From NCBI GenBank assembly GCA_032173965.1, contig CM063288.1:10272501-10336500 (forward strand): a DNA stretch of 64,000 nucleotides, read 5' to 3'. Of the stretch, positions 24,897 to 35,900 are shown one piece after another; within the stretch, counting starts at the first letter, position 1; every line of letters starts with the position of its first letter. A program made the position numbers and the translations under genes. The notes beneath the pieces were generated by a model. It was not told the origin of the DNA and ran no database searches. It saw only the letters and a list, made by a program, of their open reading frames with translations. This DNA is from Sitta carolinensis (lineage: Eukaryota > Chordata > Aves > Passeriformes > Sittidae).

Positions 24897-26546
24897 GTAA
24901 AGGGATGAAAATTATTGGAGCCCCTGGGTTTAGTCAGAAAGGGGTTCTCTATCTATGTGTGGAAGTAGAAAGCAATTCCTGCTTCTTTGAAAGTTGTTCT
25001 CCTCCTAAAGCCGCCTGGAAACAGAGGCAGAATCCAACGCTGCTTCCTCAGCACTCAGTGAAATTTTCAAACCATCCTATGCCATAGTGTCCATCTCCTC
25101 TCTCTTCTGGGGTTTCCCCAGATGTAACCAATGCTGCTCCTTCTAGGACGTAGTTTTAAGCCCTCTTATGTGAGGGTGCAAGAGAGAAAATGGATGGTAC
25201 ACTTTCCAGAACTGTAATTAGTGACACTTTTTGGCCCTTGAGCCAAAAACACATCAAAGGAGAAAATACAATCAGTCACTGCATGTCCCTTGTGACATCT
25301 ATTTTTATGTCTCATATTTGGTCCACCTTATCTGAATGCTTCCTAACAGCTGAAATGATAAAGTGACAATTAAAAGGGAGGTTTACAGTTTGCTCCACAG
25401 AAGTCAAATGGGTTTTAACCTCTTAGAAGAGTTATGAGAGTTGCATTTTGCTGAATCTGGGTAGTACATTTGGAACACTTCTCTTTATTTTTATTGCAAT
25501 TTTAGAAAATAATCTGGAGGCATTTTTCTGCTTTCTTTTTTAAATAACATTTTCACTTCAAAGGGTTCACATAAATGAAGAGAAATTGGGGTTTTTTTTG
25601 TTTCTCTAGAGACAAAAAAATAATCACACAACACCATGGTAATTTATTTAAATTCTTGATGAGTCTTGCCTCATGAGTACAGAATATAACTTCTATCACA
25701 TGTCCAGAGCATTTGGAGTGGAGAAAATATTCCAAAGATCCTGGCACATTTTGGACAGTTTATTTTTCAGGTATATTACTAAAAATATGAAATGTTTTCT
25801 GTAAGAGTATCTCACATACTTTGAAAGCTTTAACTATCTCATGACCCTGCTTGGTAGGGAAATACAGTCCCTATCACAGAGAAACAAGGAGCACACCCCG
25901 TTTTTATTGAAGCCAGTGAATGCCTTTTCATTTGGATTTGGCCCCACAGCACAAACTCTTACATGCAAGGCAAGGTGTCTTCAGGGAAATCACAGTGGGA
26001 CATCCCTAATGCACTTTAAAAAGTAATCTGAGAAACTCTCCTGAGAATCCTCTCTGCCAATGGTGACCAGAGCTGCTTTCACTGGCCCTTCTCCCTGCCC
26101 ATGCAGCCTCACCCCAGGCATGTCCAGGACTATACAAAGGTGATCTCTGAATGTCTCCAGGGCAGGGAAAGCCCACAGCCTCTCTGGGCAGCCTGTGCCA
26201 GTGCTGAGTAAAGAAGGGATTGTGTTCAGACAGAACCTTCTCTGTTTCAGTTTCATATCCATTTTGTCTGTGTCTTTTAGAACAGTTTTCAGCCAGAAGC
26301 TTATTTTCAGATATGGTTTTACATGTTAGCAAGTATTTGTTATTTTAAGAGATGAACTGGCCAAGAAATTTTAGAAGATCAGAAATATAAAACTTTGTGA
26401 CAACAGTTCTCTATATTGCCCATTAAGATTTATATAATTATGTATGTGCAAAGTGTACTTAATTTATCCTAAAGTAAATAATACTAAATAAATATATACT
26501 AATTATGAATACCTGTTCATAAAAATCCAAATGTCTGATTGTGTAG
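24897..26546 (+). other. MYLK intron with antisense CR1 fragment
   Basis: A 1.65-kb intron. Its 3' half carries a CR1 fragment at about 26130-26285, listed separately. The 3' end is AT-rich with little polypyrimidine before the acceptor. Confidence 0.85.
26130..26285 (-). mobile_element. CR1 LINE fragment, antisense
   Basis: The + strand carries the familiar antisense CR1 wording: a GTCTCCAGGG start, then CCTCTCTGGGCAGCCTGTGCC, an AGTAAAGAAG stretch and GTTCAGACAGAACCTTCT. This is the 3' portion of a chicken-repeat-1 LINE inserted in minus orientation, 5'-truncated and old. The reverse-transcriptase part is missing. Exact ends are uncertain and the element may begin as early as about 26040. 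Confidence 0.75.
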
Positions 26547-26750
26547 TTTCAGGGAAGCCAAAACCAGATGTGGAGTGGTTCAAAGAAGGCCGAGCTATTA
26601 AAGCTGGAGAAGATGTCCAAATATATGAGGAAGATGGAATTCATTGCCTATGGATAAAGAAAGCCTCCTTGAGGGACAGTGGATCTTATAGCTGTACAGC
26701 TGTCAACCCCAAAGGCCGGTCTTCCACCAGCTGGGTGTTAACTGTCAGAA
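26547..26750 (+). CDS. MYLK: MYLK coding exon: most of Ig domain 3
   Basis: The 204-nt exon is symmetric (phase 1 at both ends). It codes SGKPKPDVEWFKEGRAI, then VQIYEEDGIHCLWIKKAS, then RDSGSYSCTAVNPKGRS, ending VLTVR before the donor GTAAGT. It is the core of Ig3, with the core Trp and the second Cys. The position of the first disulfide Cys, at the end of the preceding exon, is Ser (KFKSK), so the usual bridge is missing. By position this exon matches the one skipped in a human non-muscle MLCK splice form and holds the Src-target tyrosine pair. The first Tyr is kept (26624-26626) and the second is Cys (26645-26647). A second AG lies six bases inside the acceptor. Read in the shifted frame of the preceding exon it contains a stop. 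Confidence 0.95.
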
Positions 26751-27808
26751 GTAAGTTCTTGTGAGCCCATCTAAACTTTGGAAAATGTGGCTGGCCTTTT
26801 TTAAGCTGTCAGAGGTGGTTACTATGTAGTTTTTATCAGCGCAGGTTAATTTTGATTCCTACCTCTGTGAATAACATGGTGTGTGATAGCTGACAAGCCA
26901 CTTCCTGCATCAGTTTTCCTTCTGACATATTGTGGGGTTTGTTGTTTGTATAGGTAAAACCATCTCAATACATGTTTTGTATGCAGGGAGGCCAGTTCTC
27001 TGCTCAGGTGTCCTATTAATGCTTGTATTTAATGCAGGCTGTCAGTGGGTTTATTGTTCTTCTGCATTTAGTTCTTTTCAAGGTTGCTTAGCATTTCTAC
27101 ACCCCAAATTTGAAATGTTTGTGAGTACAAACCAATTCTGTGCGATAAAGTGAATAAGAAGAAAAGGGAAGGAATGAGAATTATGATTTGCTAAATTCAA
27201 GAACATGTCCCAGTGACAAATTATTTTAAGCTTGCAGGCAGTGTTTTACTGGTCTGGTTGATATTTTTGTTGGGTCTAGCAAATCCTGTCCTCAGTTCTA
27301 ATGTTTTCACCTGGTTTTAAGTTTTGCTGTGGATCTGTGTTCATGTTCATGCAATTTTTCTCCATTTGCTGTGCCTGAAGTTAAGCCATGATACCCAAGA
27401 TAATTTCTAGAGACCTATAAACTGCATCCTTAAGTCCCACTGTTTCTCAATGGGAGAGGGACTGGGAGAAGACAGAGAAGAGAGAATTATCCATCCTCTT
27501 CTTTGTGCTGATCCCTCTGCTGATATGCCGCACAGACTTCTAATGATCGGCTGCAAATGGTGAATTCTGGCATAGAAAATCACCACCTAAACCAGAGCCT
27601 GAGGCCCAGCAATGCCTGGCCTTGGAGATGAAAGAAGATCCCTTCTTTATACCAGTCTGCTGCTCAAAATGATTTCTATCCCCCAGTAAGGCATTTCACT
27701 GTGGTTAGCCCAGCCATGTCATCTAAGCATATTTAGAAAAAGGCTCTAAGTGGTACAGCTAATTTCATAGATTTCCGTAAAGGAACTGTTTTCATTTTGG
27801 TTTTCAAG
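26751..27808 (+). other. MYLK intron, no recognised element
   Basis: A 1.06-kb intron with ordinary composition. The acceptor at its end is TTTTGGTTTTCAAG, an AAG-type site with a good pyrimidine stretch. Confidence 0.85.
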
Positions 27809-27943
27809 GGCCTAAAATCGAAGAGGTTGCTCCGTGCTTTTCCAGTGTCTTGAAAGGATGTACTGTGAGCGAAGGGCAAGACTTTGTGCTGCAGTGCTGT
27901 GTCGGAGGGGTCCCTGTGCCCCACATCACATGGCTTCTCAATG
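27809..27943 (+). CDS. MYLK: MYLK coding exon: first half of Ig domain 4
   Basis: The 135-nt symmetric exon (phase 1/1) codes PKIEEVAPCFSSVLKGCTV, then SEGQDFVLQCCVGGVPVPH, then ITWLLN, and ends before the donor GTAAGG. It supplies the first disulfide Cys and core Trp of Ig4. The SVLKGCTVSEGQDFVLQC run is almost invariant in bird MYLK. The open frame continues through the donor into the minisatellite of the following intron, which explains the long hybrid frame there; that extension is not coding. Confidence 0.95.
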
Positions 27944-28141
27944 GTAAGGAATCCCCTGCTCTGCAACACCTGCACGAACGCACTGACACCCCAAAGCGCG
28001 CTAAATCACCCTCATTCAACCGGCTGGGACACCTGAGGAGAGAAACCCCTGGACAGGAGCGCCAAGTGCCGAAAGGAGCTGTGAGCTGGGTCCGTGGTGC
28101 CGCAGTTCTGAGAAGGGCCAGCAGGGAGCGCTGGTGGCATG

Positions 28142-29702
28142 GCTGTGCCCGGAGAGAGTTACCTGGGCTGTGCCCGCAGAGAGTTACCTGGGCTGTGCTC
28201 AGAGAGAGTTACCTGGCTGTGCCCGGAGAGAGTTACCTGGGCTGTGCCCGCAGAGAGTTACCTGGGCTGTGCCGGAGAGAGTTACCTGGGCTGTGCCCGC
28301 AGAGAGTTACCTGGGCTGTGCCCGCAGAGAGTTACCTGGGCTGTGCTCAGAGAGAGTTACCTGGGCTGTGCTCAGAGAGAGTTACCTGGGCTGTGCCCGC
28401 AGAGAGTTACCTGGGCTGTGCCTGGAGAGAGTTACCTGGGCTGTGCCCGGAGAGAGTTACCTGGGCTGTGCCCGCAGAGAGTTACCTGGGCTGTGCTCAG
28501 AGAGAGTTACCTGGGCTGTGCCCGCAGAGAGTTACCTGGGCTGTGCCCGCAGAGAGTTACCTGGGCTGTGCCTGGAGAGAGTTACCTGGGCTGTGCCCGC
28601 AGAGAGTTACCTGGGCTGTGCCCGAGAGAGTTACCTGGGCTGTGCCTGGAGAGAGTTACCTGGGCTGTGCCGAGAGAGTTACCTGGGCTGTGCTCAGAGA
28701 GAGTTACCTGGGCTGTGCCCGCAGAGAGTTACCTGGGCTGTGCCCGCAGAGAGTTACCTGGGCTGTGCCCGCAGAGAGTTACCTGGGCTGTGCCCGAGAG
28801 AGTTACCTGGGCTGTGCCTGGAGAGAGTTACCTGGGCTGTGCTTGGAGAGAGTTACCTGGGCTGTGCCTGGAGAGAGTTACCTGGGCTGTGCCTGAGAGA
28901 GTTACCTGGGCTGTGCCTCGAGAGAGTTACCTGGGCTGTGCTGGAGAGAGTTACCTGGGCTGTGCCTGGAGAGAGTTACCTGGGCTGTGCCTGGAGAGAG
29001 TTACCTGGGCTGTGCGCAGGAGTTACCTGGGTGTGTCAGAGAGAGTTACCTGGGCTGTGCTTGGAGAGAGTTACCTGGGCTGTGCTCGGAGAGAGTTACC
29101 TGGGCTGTGCCCGGAGAGAGTTACCTGGGCTGTGCCTGAGAGAGTTACCTGGGCTGTGCCCGGAGAGAGTTACCTGGGGCTGGTTACCTCTTGCGAGAGA
29201 GTTACCTGGGCTGTGCCGAGAGAGTTACCTGGGCTGTGCCTGGAGAGAGTTACCTGGGCTGTGCCGAGAGAGTTACCTGGGCTGTGCCCGGAGAGAGTTA
29301 CCTGGGCTGTGCCTGAAGAGTTACCTGGGCTGTGCCCGGAGAGAGTTACCTGGGCTGTGCCTGGAGAGTTACCTGGGCTGTGCCCGGAGAGAGTTACTGG
29401 GCTGTGCCTGAGAGTTACCTGGGCTGTGCCGGAAGAGTTACCTGGGCTGTGCCTGGAGAGTTACCTGGGCTGTGCCCGGAGAGAGTTACCTGGGCTGTGC
29501 CTGAAGAGTTACCTGGGCTGTGCCCGGAGAGAGTTACCTGGGCTGTGCCTGGAGAGTTACCTGGCTGTGCCGAGAGAGACTGGCTGTGCCTGAAGAGTAC
29601 CTGGCTTGGCAGAGAGTTACCTGGGCTGTGCCTGGAGAGTTACCTGGGCTGTGCCCGGAGAGAGTTATCTGGGCTGTGCCTGAAGAGTTACCTGGGCTGT
29701 GT
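28142..29702. repeat. 25-bp minisatellite, about 65 copies
   Basis: A tandem array with consensus unit AGAGTTACCTGGGCTGTGCC plus a variable 5-bp joint (CGCAG, CGGAG, TGGAG or TCAGAG). It starts about 200 bp after an exon donor. I counted 63 clear units and two degenerate ones. Most are 25 bp; near the 3' end 23-bp units alternate with 25-bp ones. No unit contains a stop in any + frame, and 25 is not a multiple of three, so all three frames stay open for hundreds of codons and encode the same permuted peptide (ESYLGCA, RELPGLC, RVTWAVP). There are no unique spacers, so it is not a CRISPR array. It should be length-polymorphic. Confidence 0.97.
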
Positions 29703-29857
29703 CACATGGCCCTTGCAGCACTGCGACATGGCTGTGCTGCTGCTGCTATTGCTGCCCTGTGCTGAGTCCTGTGCTGCCACTCTGCCTTTGGCAGGAGCTT
29801 CTGCTCCAAGCATAACGGGTTGATCCCACAGAGGTAGTAAGTTCTGTGCAAAGTATC

Positions 29858-30012
29858 ACAGAATCACAGAATATTCTGAGTGCAAGGGACCCATAAGGTT
29901 CATCAAGTCCAGCTCTTACATGAATGGTCCATACAGGGATCAAACGTTTTGAACTATTAGGAATCACTTCTAGTATCCTGTCAGACCTAGCACTACTTGT
30001 GCAAAGCAATCA
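29858..30012 (-). mobile_element. CR1 LINE fragment, antisense
   Basis: The + strand begins with TCACAGAATCACAGAATATT followed by CTGAGTGCAAGGGACCCA and a TCATCAAGTCCAGCTCTTAC stretch. This is the reverse complement of the 3' end of avian CR1 LINEs. The distal part diverges, so the inner end is approximate. It lies about 155 bp beyond the minisatellite and about 130 bp before the LTR. No coding part survives. Confidence 0.8.
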
Positions 30013-30140
30013 AAAAAACAAAAAAAATAAAATCCTCAAGGTGCACAATTCCAGCTGTAAAATGCAAGCAACCATAAGATGGATATAGGAAAGCAAGTGA
30101 TCATTTGAACATCATTCATTTTTCAATATGCGTGTTTATG

Positions 30141-30435
30141 TGTTGTCCCTGAAAATCAGCCTTCTGATTTGTTTTGGTATAACGGAGTCAGTTGTCATGA
30201 ATTGTAAGATAAACAAGGATCATGTTTGCATTCCTTTGTAAATGATATCACCTGATGGACTTCTCAAGTGACCAGTGAAGATGGAGAGGTTGTAGCTTTT
30301 CTGTCCAATCTCTGATCACTGTCCAGAAAGTTATATATACGAAGTCAACAATAAACTGGAGACTTCCTTTCTTCTTCTTTGCCTGAACACCTGTTGTGTG
30401 TGTTACTGTGTGTTCCTATCTGTGTCACAGTAACA
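30141..30435 (+). mobile_element. Solo LTR of an endogenous retrovirus
   Basis: A 295-bp segment begins TGTT and ends AACA, the usual inverted TG...CA termini, and is flanked on both sides by the same six bases, TTTATG (30135-30140 and 30436-30441), a target-site duplication. Inside, in + orientation, are a TATA-like TTATATATAC at 30331-30340 and an AATAAA signal at 30350-30355, 15-20 bases apart as in short LTRs with a brief R region. No primer-binding site or viral gene follows, so it is a solo LTR left by recombination. A six-base duplication and short LTR suit a class II (ERVK/alpharetrovirus-like) element; the family is an inference. Confidence 0.75.
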
Positions 30436-30968
30436 TTTATGCTTTTCAGTCTGATTGCAGTATTTCACTCTTTGAGGTAGGGAGGAGACCAATGCCTGAT
30501 TCTACCCTTCCGTCAGCTGGGCAGGTCATAATTGGTGTTAGCAGCTCTGTTCCTAAGATCTTGAAATCAAAGCTCATCTGGCTGCTTCTCAACTAGAATA
30601 TGTTCCTTGAGATTCTAACGTTTGCCTAAAGCTGACTAAAAAAAAAAGTAAAATGTTTTTTTTTACTTATATCAGACTTATTATCTCTTATCCTGCACTG
30701 ATTATACAGCTGAACAGTCAGGTTTCCTTAACTGCCTTCTAATATCAGAGTTAGACCCAAACATCTGTGTTTTGCTTCAGTTCCAAATGATTTCAGTAAT
30801 CCAGGCACTACATGCTTTGGCTAAGGACTCTTTCCATTAAAAGCCACATCTGTAAAACACTAGAAAAATTTATTCAGCTTAACTCTTGATCACCTCTTTT
30901 ACGCCTGAAGTGCAATTGATTTTTTTTTTTTTCAGACTCTCCCAGGCTATCTATCTTTGTGTGCATGA

Positions 30969-30982
30969 GTGTGTGTGTGTGG
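30969..30982. repeat. (GT)n microsatellite
   Basis: About seven GT units in a GT-rich context. Ordinary simple repeat. Confidence 0.8.
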
Positions 30983-33900
30983 TTATAAACAAAGAGTAGC
31001 ATACTTTGCCATAAAGATGTTTGCTCCAGGATTATTTTAAAGTTAATTATTTGCACGTGATCTCTGTTTTCCTTTAGCTATTCAGAGTTAATGGGCTAAC
31101 TGAAAAAGGTGGCAGGGCAAATGAACTGTGACCTTGAGACTGGTATGTTCCCAGAGCCTGGGCTGTTCCCCTTCCTAATAACTCCACGTCTAGAATAGAA
31201 AGGCCAGTGCTTTATTTACAACACAAAACATGTGAGTAAAGGTTCTGACACTCTCCCATTGGACATAATTTGTTTCTCTGTCTGAAGGCTATGCTGAAGT
31301 TCCTCCTTTGCAGATATGAAGCCAGAATCTCTGGCTGTGCAAGAATTGTATTGCAGCTCAGAAGCAACTCTGAGTCAGTCATTTCATATCCATATCCCAA
31401 AGTACCCTTGCTCCTAGTGTTCCCTTAGACATTGACTGATGTAGTTATACTCAGTTATCTTTACATACAGAGCATCTTCCTGTCTCAGATGACTGACTTG
31501 GGTTGATTTTCAAATCAACCAGACTTACAGCTCATCAGGCACAGATATATATATGGTCTCCATTTATGTAGCCATGTTCTAATCAGAACACTGTTGTCTC
31601 CTGAAAAACAAAGCCTAGAGATAAATAAGCCACGTTTCTGTGATGCACTGTGCCCCCCTGCCTTTTTTCAGGTCCTTTATTTTATATTGACCTTTCTTCT
31701 CACTGTATTCATATGTTTGCCCCTGTTCAGGTATAATGATGTTTACATTGCATCCAAGCTTCTAACTGCAATTGGCTTGATATCACAACGTAGGTGGGTT
31801 GGGTTTTTTTAGTTACCTGGATTTCAAACCATTATGGTTCTGTAAGTGGGAGTCAGTGCATTAACTCTGCTCTTAAATCAAAAGGTTGTGATGAGTCTGC
31901 ATAACAGAAGCACAAGAAACTCTCATAATAATAAAAATTAGACACCTCATATATTACTCTGAAGACACAAGCACACAACTTTCATTCCAGGCTGCTAAAA
32001 CATGTCACTATAGTTTAATGCTTTTCTGTCTTGCATAGGATTGTGAGATATAACTGTTTATATACCATTTTAACACAGATGTGAAAGGATTATAAACAGT
32101 TGTTTAATGTTGATAATTCCATGTACACTCCTAGGGCTATTATTTTACTTAAGGATCAAATTGGCTGTTGTGATATCCACTTGAATGCAAACTATTCCTT
32201 CCTGTCTACCACCTAGATAGATACTACAAACTCCTCATATTTACATCCATGGTCAAATAAAGGAGAAAGTTGTGAAATATTACTCCAAGCAGACATAACA
32301 GTGCTTTTGGCAGAATGACATGGTGGAGTCTTTCATCAACTGGCTACATGAAGAAAACAGTATATTCACAGTATATAATTGGAGGCAGGCAGGCCAATTC
32401 TGTTTTAAAAAAAGGTGTATTAGCATCTGCTTTCCATGTCTGGAATATAAAGCTTTTTTTATTCACAACTGAACTCTACTAGGAACTCTACTCTTTCTAG
32501 AGGAAAAAGCAATATGCTGTGAGCAATCTCACTACTGTTCAAAATACAACACTTTTGCAGAACTTCATAGAAATAAAAGTCATATGGAACAGCATGTATA
32601 AAGTCCATTAGAAAATATCAAATGCAAATTGTCTTCGAAGCATGACAATGATAGCACACCAGAATTAATTTGATCCGAATAGTGAGGAAACAAATTATAT
32701 CTTGGGGAAATAATGAATGGGAAGACCAAGTTATCAATCATAAGAAACATGAACAGAAGGCTGCTTTGAGAAACAAATAAGAAAAAAAAAAAAAAATGGG
32801 AAGGCAGCAGAACCATCTCCCTTCCAGTCTGGCCATCCCTTGGCACTGAACAGGCTGCATGGGGTCCAGTCTGCCTTCCCCAGTCCCCAAGGAATCCACA
32901 CCACCTGAGAACTGAAAGCCTTGCAACAACATCTTGTACAATGTTACATCCAAGTACTACTTTAGATAGCAAGGATGTTTACCAGCAGTGACTGCATACC
33001 AATTCAAGGCATTTTCCCAGCATTATACAGGATGACATCTCCTTCAGGTCAAGTGAGACAAAAAATAAATATGTATGCTCTGCATTGTCTGTAATTACTT
33101 CTTCCATCTGTAAGGTTAAGTAGTTTTCCATATTCATAGATACTGCACAAATAAGAGCTACCTGACTGAACTATGAATTTCATCCGAGCTCTAACTCTTC
33201 TCTGCAAATCTACCATTAAAGCTTTTTTCCTGACTTTTTCAAGGTAGTTCTTTTCTCCTTTTGTTCTCACTCTATGTTTTATTTAAGTTTCTTTCTGAAG
33301 TTTCACTGATTTGCTGGAAACTTCCCTGAAAATAAAATTCTGATATTTTAGTTCTGGCCTTTAAAGCCTTACAAATAACTTTTTGTGTCTGCTCTTGGTG
33401 ACAATTCTTCAGTGTGTAACTCCAATTTACTTTATCTTTTTAAAATGCTTCCTAGTTAACTTCTTTTTCAGTTGCAGAAATAAGGAGTGTATGGCTGCTT
33501 TAACTAACTTTTTATTCATATTGTTTTCTGTGTGGGTTTTCTATCTCCCAAAGTTTAATTGAACCTCTTTCTGCTGAATTTAAGAACAATATGACCATGA
33601 CTTTAACATAACAATTCTCTGAGTAGTGTTTGGTTTTAGGATAACTTTGTGATTTGTCCAGAAAGCTTTTAATAAATGGTCCAGGGGAAAAATTCCTTTC
33701 TTCAGGCATAACATGCCAGCAGAAAGGTATTTTTTGTTATTGTTCCTGCTGCCAAGCTGTCCTGGAGATTTGACTGTTCTGCCTCTGGAGAAGGGAACGT
33801 TTCACTACTGGGAGAGTTGTTTTTATTACATCAAAATATAAGTACTGTGGATGTAACTTAGAATCTTGCTGCAGGTTATTATTTCTAAGGGCTGAGATGC

Positions 33901-34501
33901 TTGTGTTCTTTTTCTGGGGGTCTAATGAAAAGGCTGTTTTGTAAGTGAATTCACTAATTTTTTAATAATGCTTAAAAAACCCCAGTTTTGTTGGGAGCTG
34001 AAGTGGAAAAGAGCCCTGGCAAAATTTGAGGACATGGTAAAGGAGTCCACATTTTGCTTTTCCATGCAGAACACTTGCCTTATTCATCTGGTTACTTAAA
34101 ACAGAAATATAAAGGCATCATTCTGCTTTTCATGGTGCAGCTTTTATCCCAGGTGTTTTTCTGATACGGCATCATGGCATCATTTGTCACCACCAACAGT
34201 TTCAATGTCAGGATTCCAGGCAAGGACCCTCTCAGGTTAGACATTTTGTAGTTAGGCTAGGCAGTCCAGTGCCCCTTGTTCTCTGACAGAAAGCTTTGTC
34301 TGCTTGGGCTTTAGCTTTATCTGTACCTATTTGAATGTGATGTGGTTTAATGTAATAGTTCGATCGAACTCTGTGTGAAAATTACCTCAGAGGAGCCAAT
34401 GATAAGAATATGTAACCTGTGACAAGGGTTGGAGAGATTTTATTCTAAAATTCTTCTGGGTAGTTGATTAAATATTCACCCCAATTTTTCATGCAATAGA
34501 A

Positions 34502-34550
34502 AATTTGCAAACTTAACAACAATTTGCTAACTTAACAATTTGCTAGCTTA
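34502..34550. repeat. Short 16-19 bp tandem repeat
   Basis: Three imperfect copies of a unit built on AATTTGCTAACTTAAC. AT-rich, noncoding, no sign of function. Confidence 0.65.
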
Positions 34551-35747
34551 GATGGCTTATAAGCAAAGTATGAAGATCACCTACCACATTTTGTAATATA
34601 TCTAAGTATTGGATGATGCTGATTTTGGCACCCATTTGTATTTCAGAATGAAACTTTGTATGCACATAGATGTGAACCAATAATAACCACCTTCTGAGTT
34701 CCTTTGAAAATCACAGATGAGAGGAAAATCTGTCCTGTCGTTTAATTTATCCTGCTCATAGTGCAGAACTGGTTCTTAAAAACCCTAGAGGTGTGCCCTT
34801 TAAAACTCTTTTGGCAATGAAATAACTTTCGATCTTTTTTGATCACAAACTCCCAAGCGACAGGCATCCTCAGATCAGTCCTGCACAATTTCTCTGCTGT
34901 TTCATCCTCTCCTCATAGATGACCATGATTTCTATTTCCAGCATGATGTTTATGCACAGGTATAAGGCTGTCCTAAGTATTGCATACACTGGGAAAGCAA
35001 CCAAAGATGAGTCAGTAGTGGAAACTATTTAATATTGGGAAAACAAATTGCAGAAGCATTTCAGAAAGTAAGGTTGAGACTGATGATGGCAGTTCCTGAA
35101 ACAAGAGCAAGACAGCTTTAAGCCATCTATACTAATATTTAAGCATGTCAAATCAATTCAAGGAATGAGTTTCTTAAAATTAACTTCTTTAATAGTCACA
35201 TCACCACAGATGAGACTGAGCCCTTCTGTTACTTGCCGTACTATCTTGTAGATTGACTGCCTGTGTAAATCAGTTTCTTGGCACCATTGCAGATTTTACT
35301 GTCTCTCTTGGAATGTTTTCCACTACAAAGTATCCCTTGAAGGACTTCAAGTGTTTCTTCATGCCCAACAGATTTTGCACATCTAGCTTCATCTGCATTT
35401 TATCTAGTTTCAGGCAAATTACAAGATGGAGACCATGTCTGAAGCAAAAACACGTATCTTGTCTTGTCCACCTCAAAGAGAATCAAAAGTAAACTTTTGT
35501 CCTTTTGCTACTCGGGTAGCAGGCAGAGAATCTGGTGGTGACCTTTGTCTGACAGCACGTTGTGCTTTGTGCTTGGGATTCTGCTGGTCGTAGTCACTAG
35601 AGAGCAGTGGCTGTGCACAGAGAGGGATCTGGTTCTGCACTTTCATAGGCTGGCTGGTGTTAGGCATCCAGATTTCACTGAAAACTGAAGCACTTTTGAA
35701 ATTTGTGGCTGATGTATTAAGTCGATTCTCTTCCTTTCTGTCTGCAG

Positions 35748-35900
35748 ACCAGCCAATTCAATATGCCCATTCCACTTTTGAAGATGGAGTTGCAAAACTG
35801 ACTGTCCAAGATGCCCTACCAGAAGATGATGGAATTTATACCTGTCTGGCTGAAAACAGCACAGGACAGGCATCTTGCAGTGCTCAGGTCACAGTCAAAG
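35748..35900 (+). CDS. MYLK: MYLK coding exon: second half of Ig domain 4
   Basis: The 153-nt symmetric exon follows CTTTCTGTCTGCAG and ends before GTGAAT. It codes QPIQYAHSTFEDGVAKLTV, then QDALPEDDGIYTCLAENSTG, then QASCSAQVTVK. It carries the second Cys of Ig4 in the canonical D-x-G-x-Y-x-C motif. The first codon is split across the intron and gives Asp, where I recall Glu in chicken and Gly in human. Phase 1/1 matches both neighbours. Confidence 0.96.

Larger units (their letters stand above)
27944..35747 (+). other. MYLK intron with minisatellite, CR1 and solo LTR
   Basis: A 7.8-kb intron splitting Ig4. Its first 2.5 kb hold, in order, the 25-bp minisatellite (28142-29702), a CR1 fragment (about 29858-30012) and a solo LTR (30141-30435), all listed separately. 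Further on are a (GT)n tract at 30969-30982 and a small 16-bp tandem at 34502-34550. I see no exon or other transposon between about 30440 and 35747. Confidence 0.85.

Noticed and set aside
28142..29702. CRISPR-like array
   Set aside because: Units are directly adjacent with no unique spacers, and the locus is a vertebrate intron.
27850..29823. Long open frames of 348, 425 and 484 codons across the minisatellite
   Set aside because: They arise only because the repeat unit lacks stops; they lie in an intron, repeat one short peptide and have no domain.
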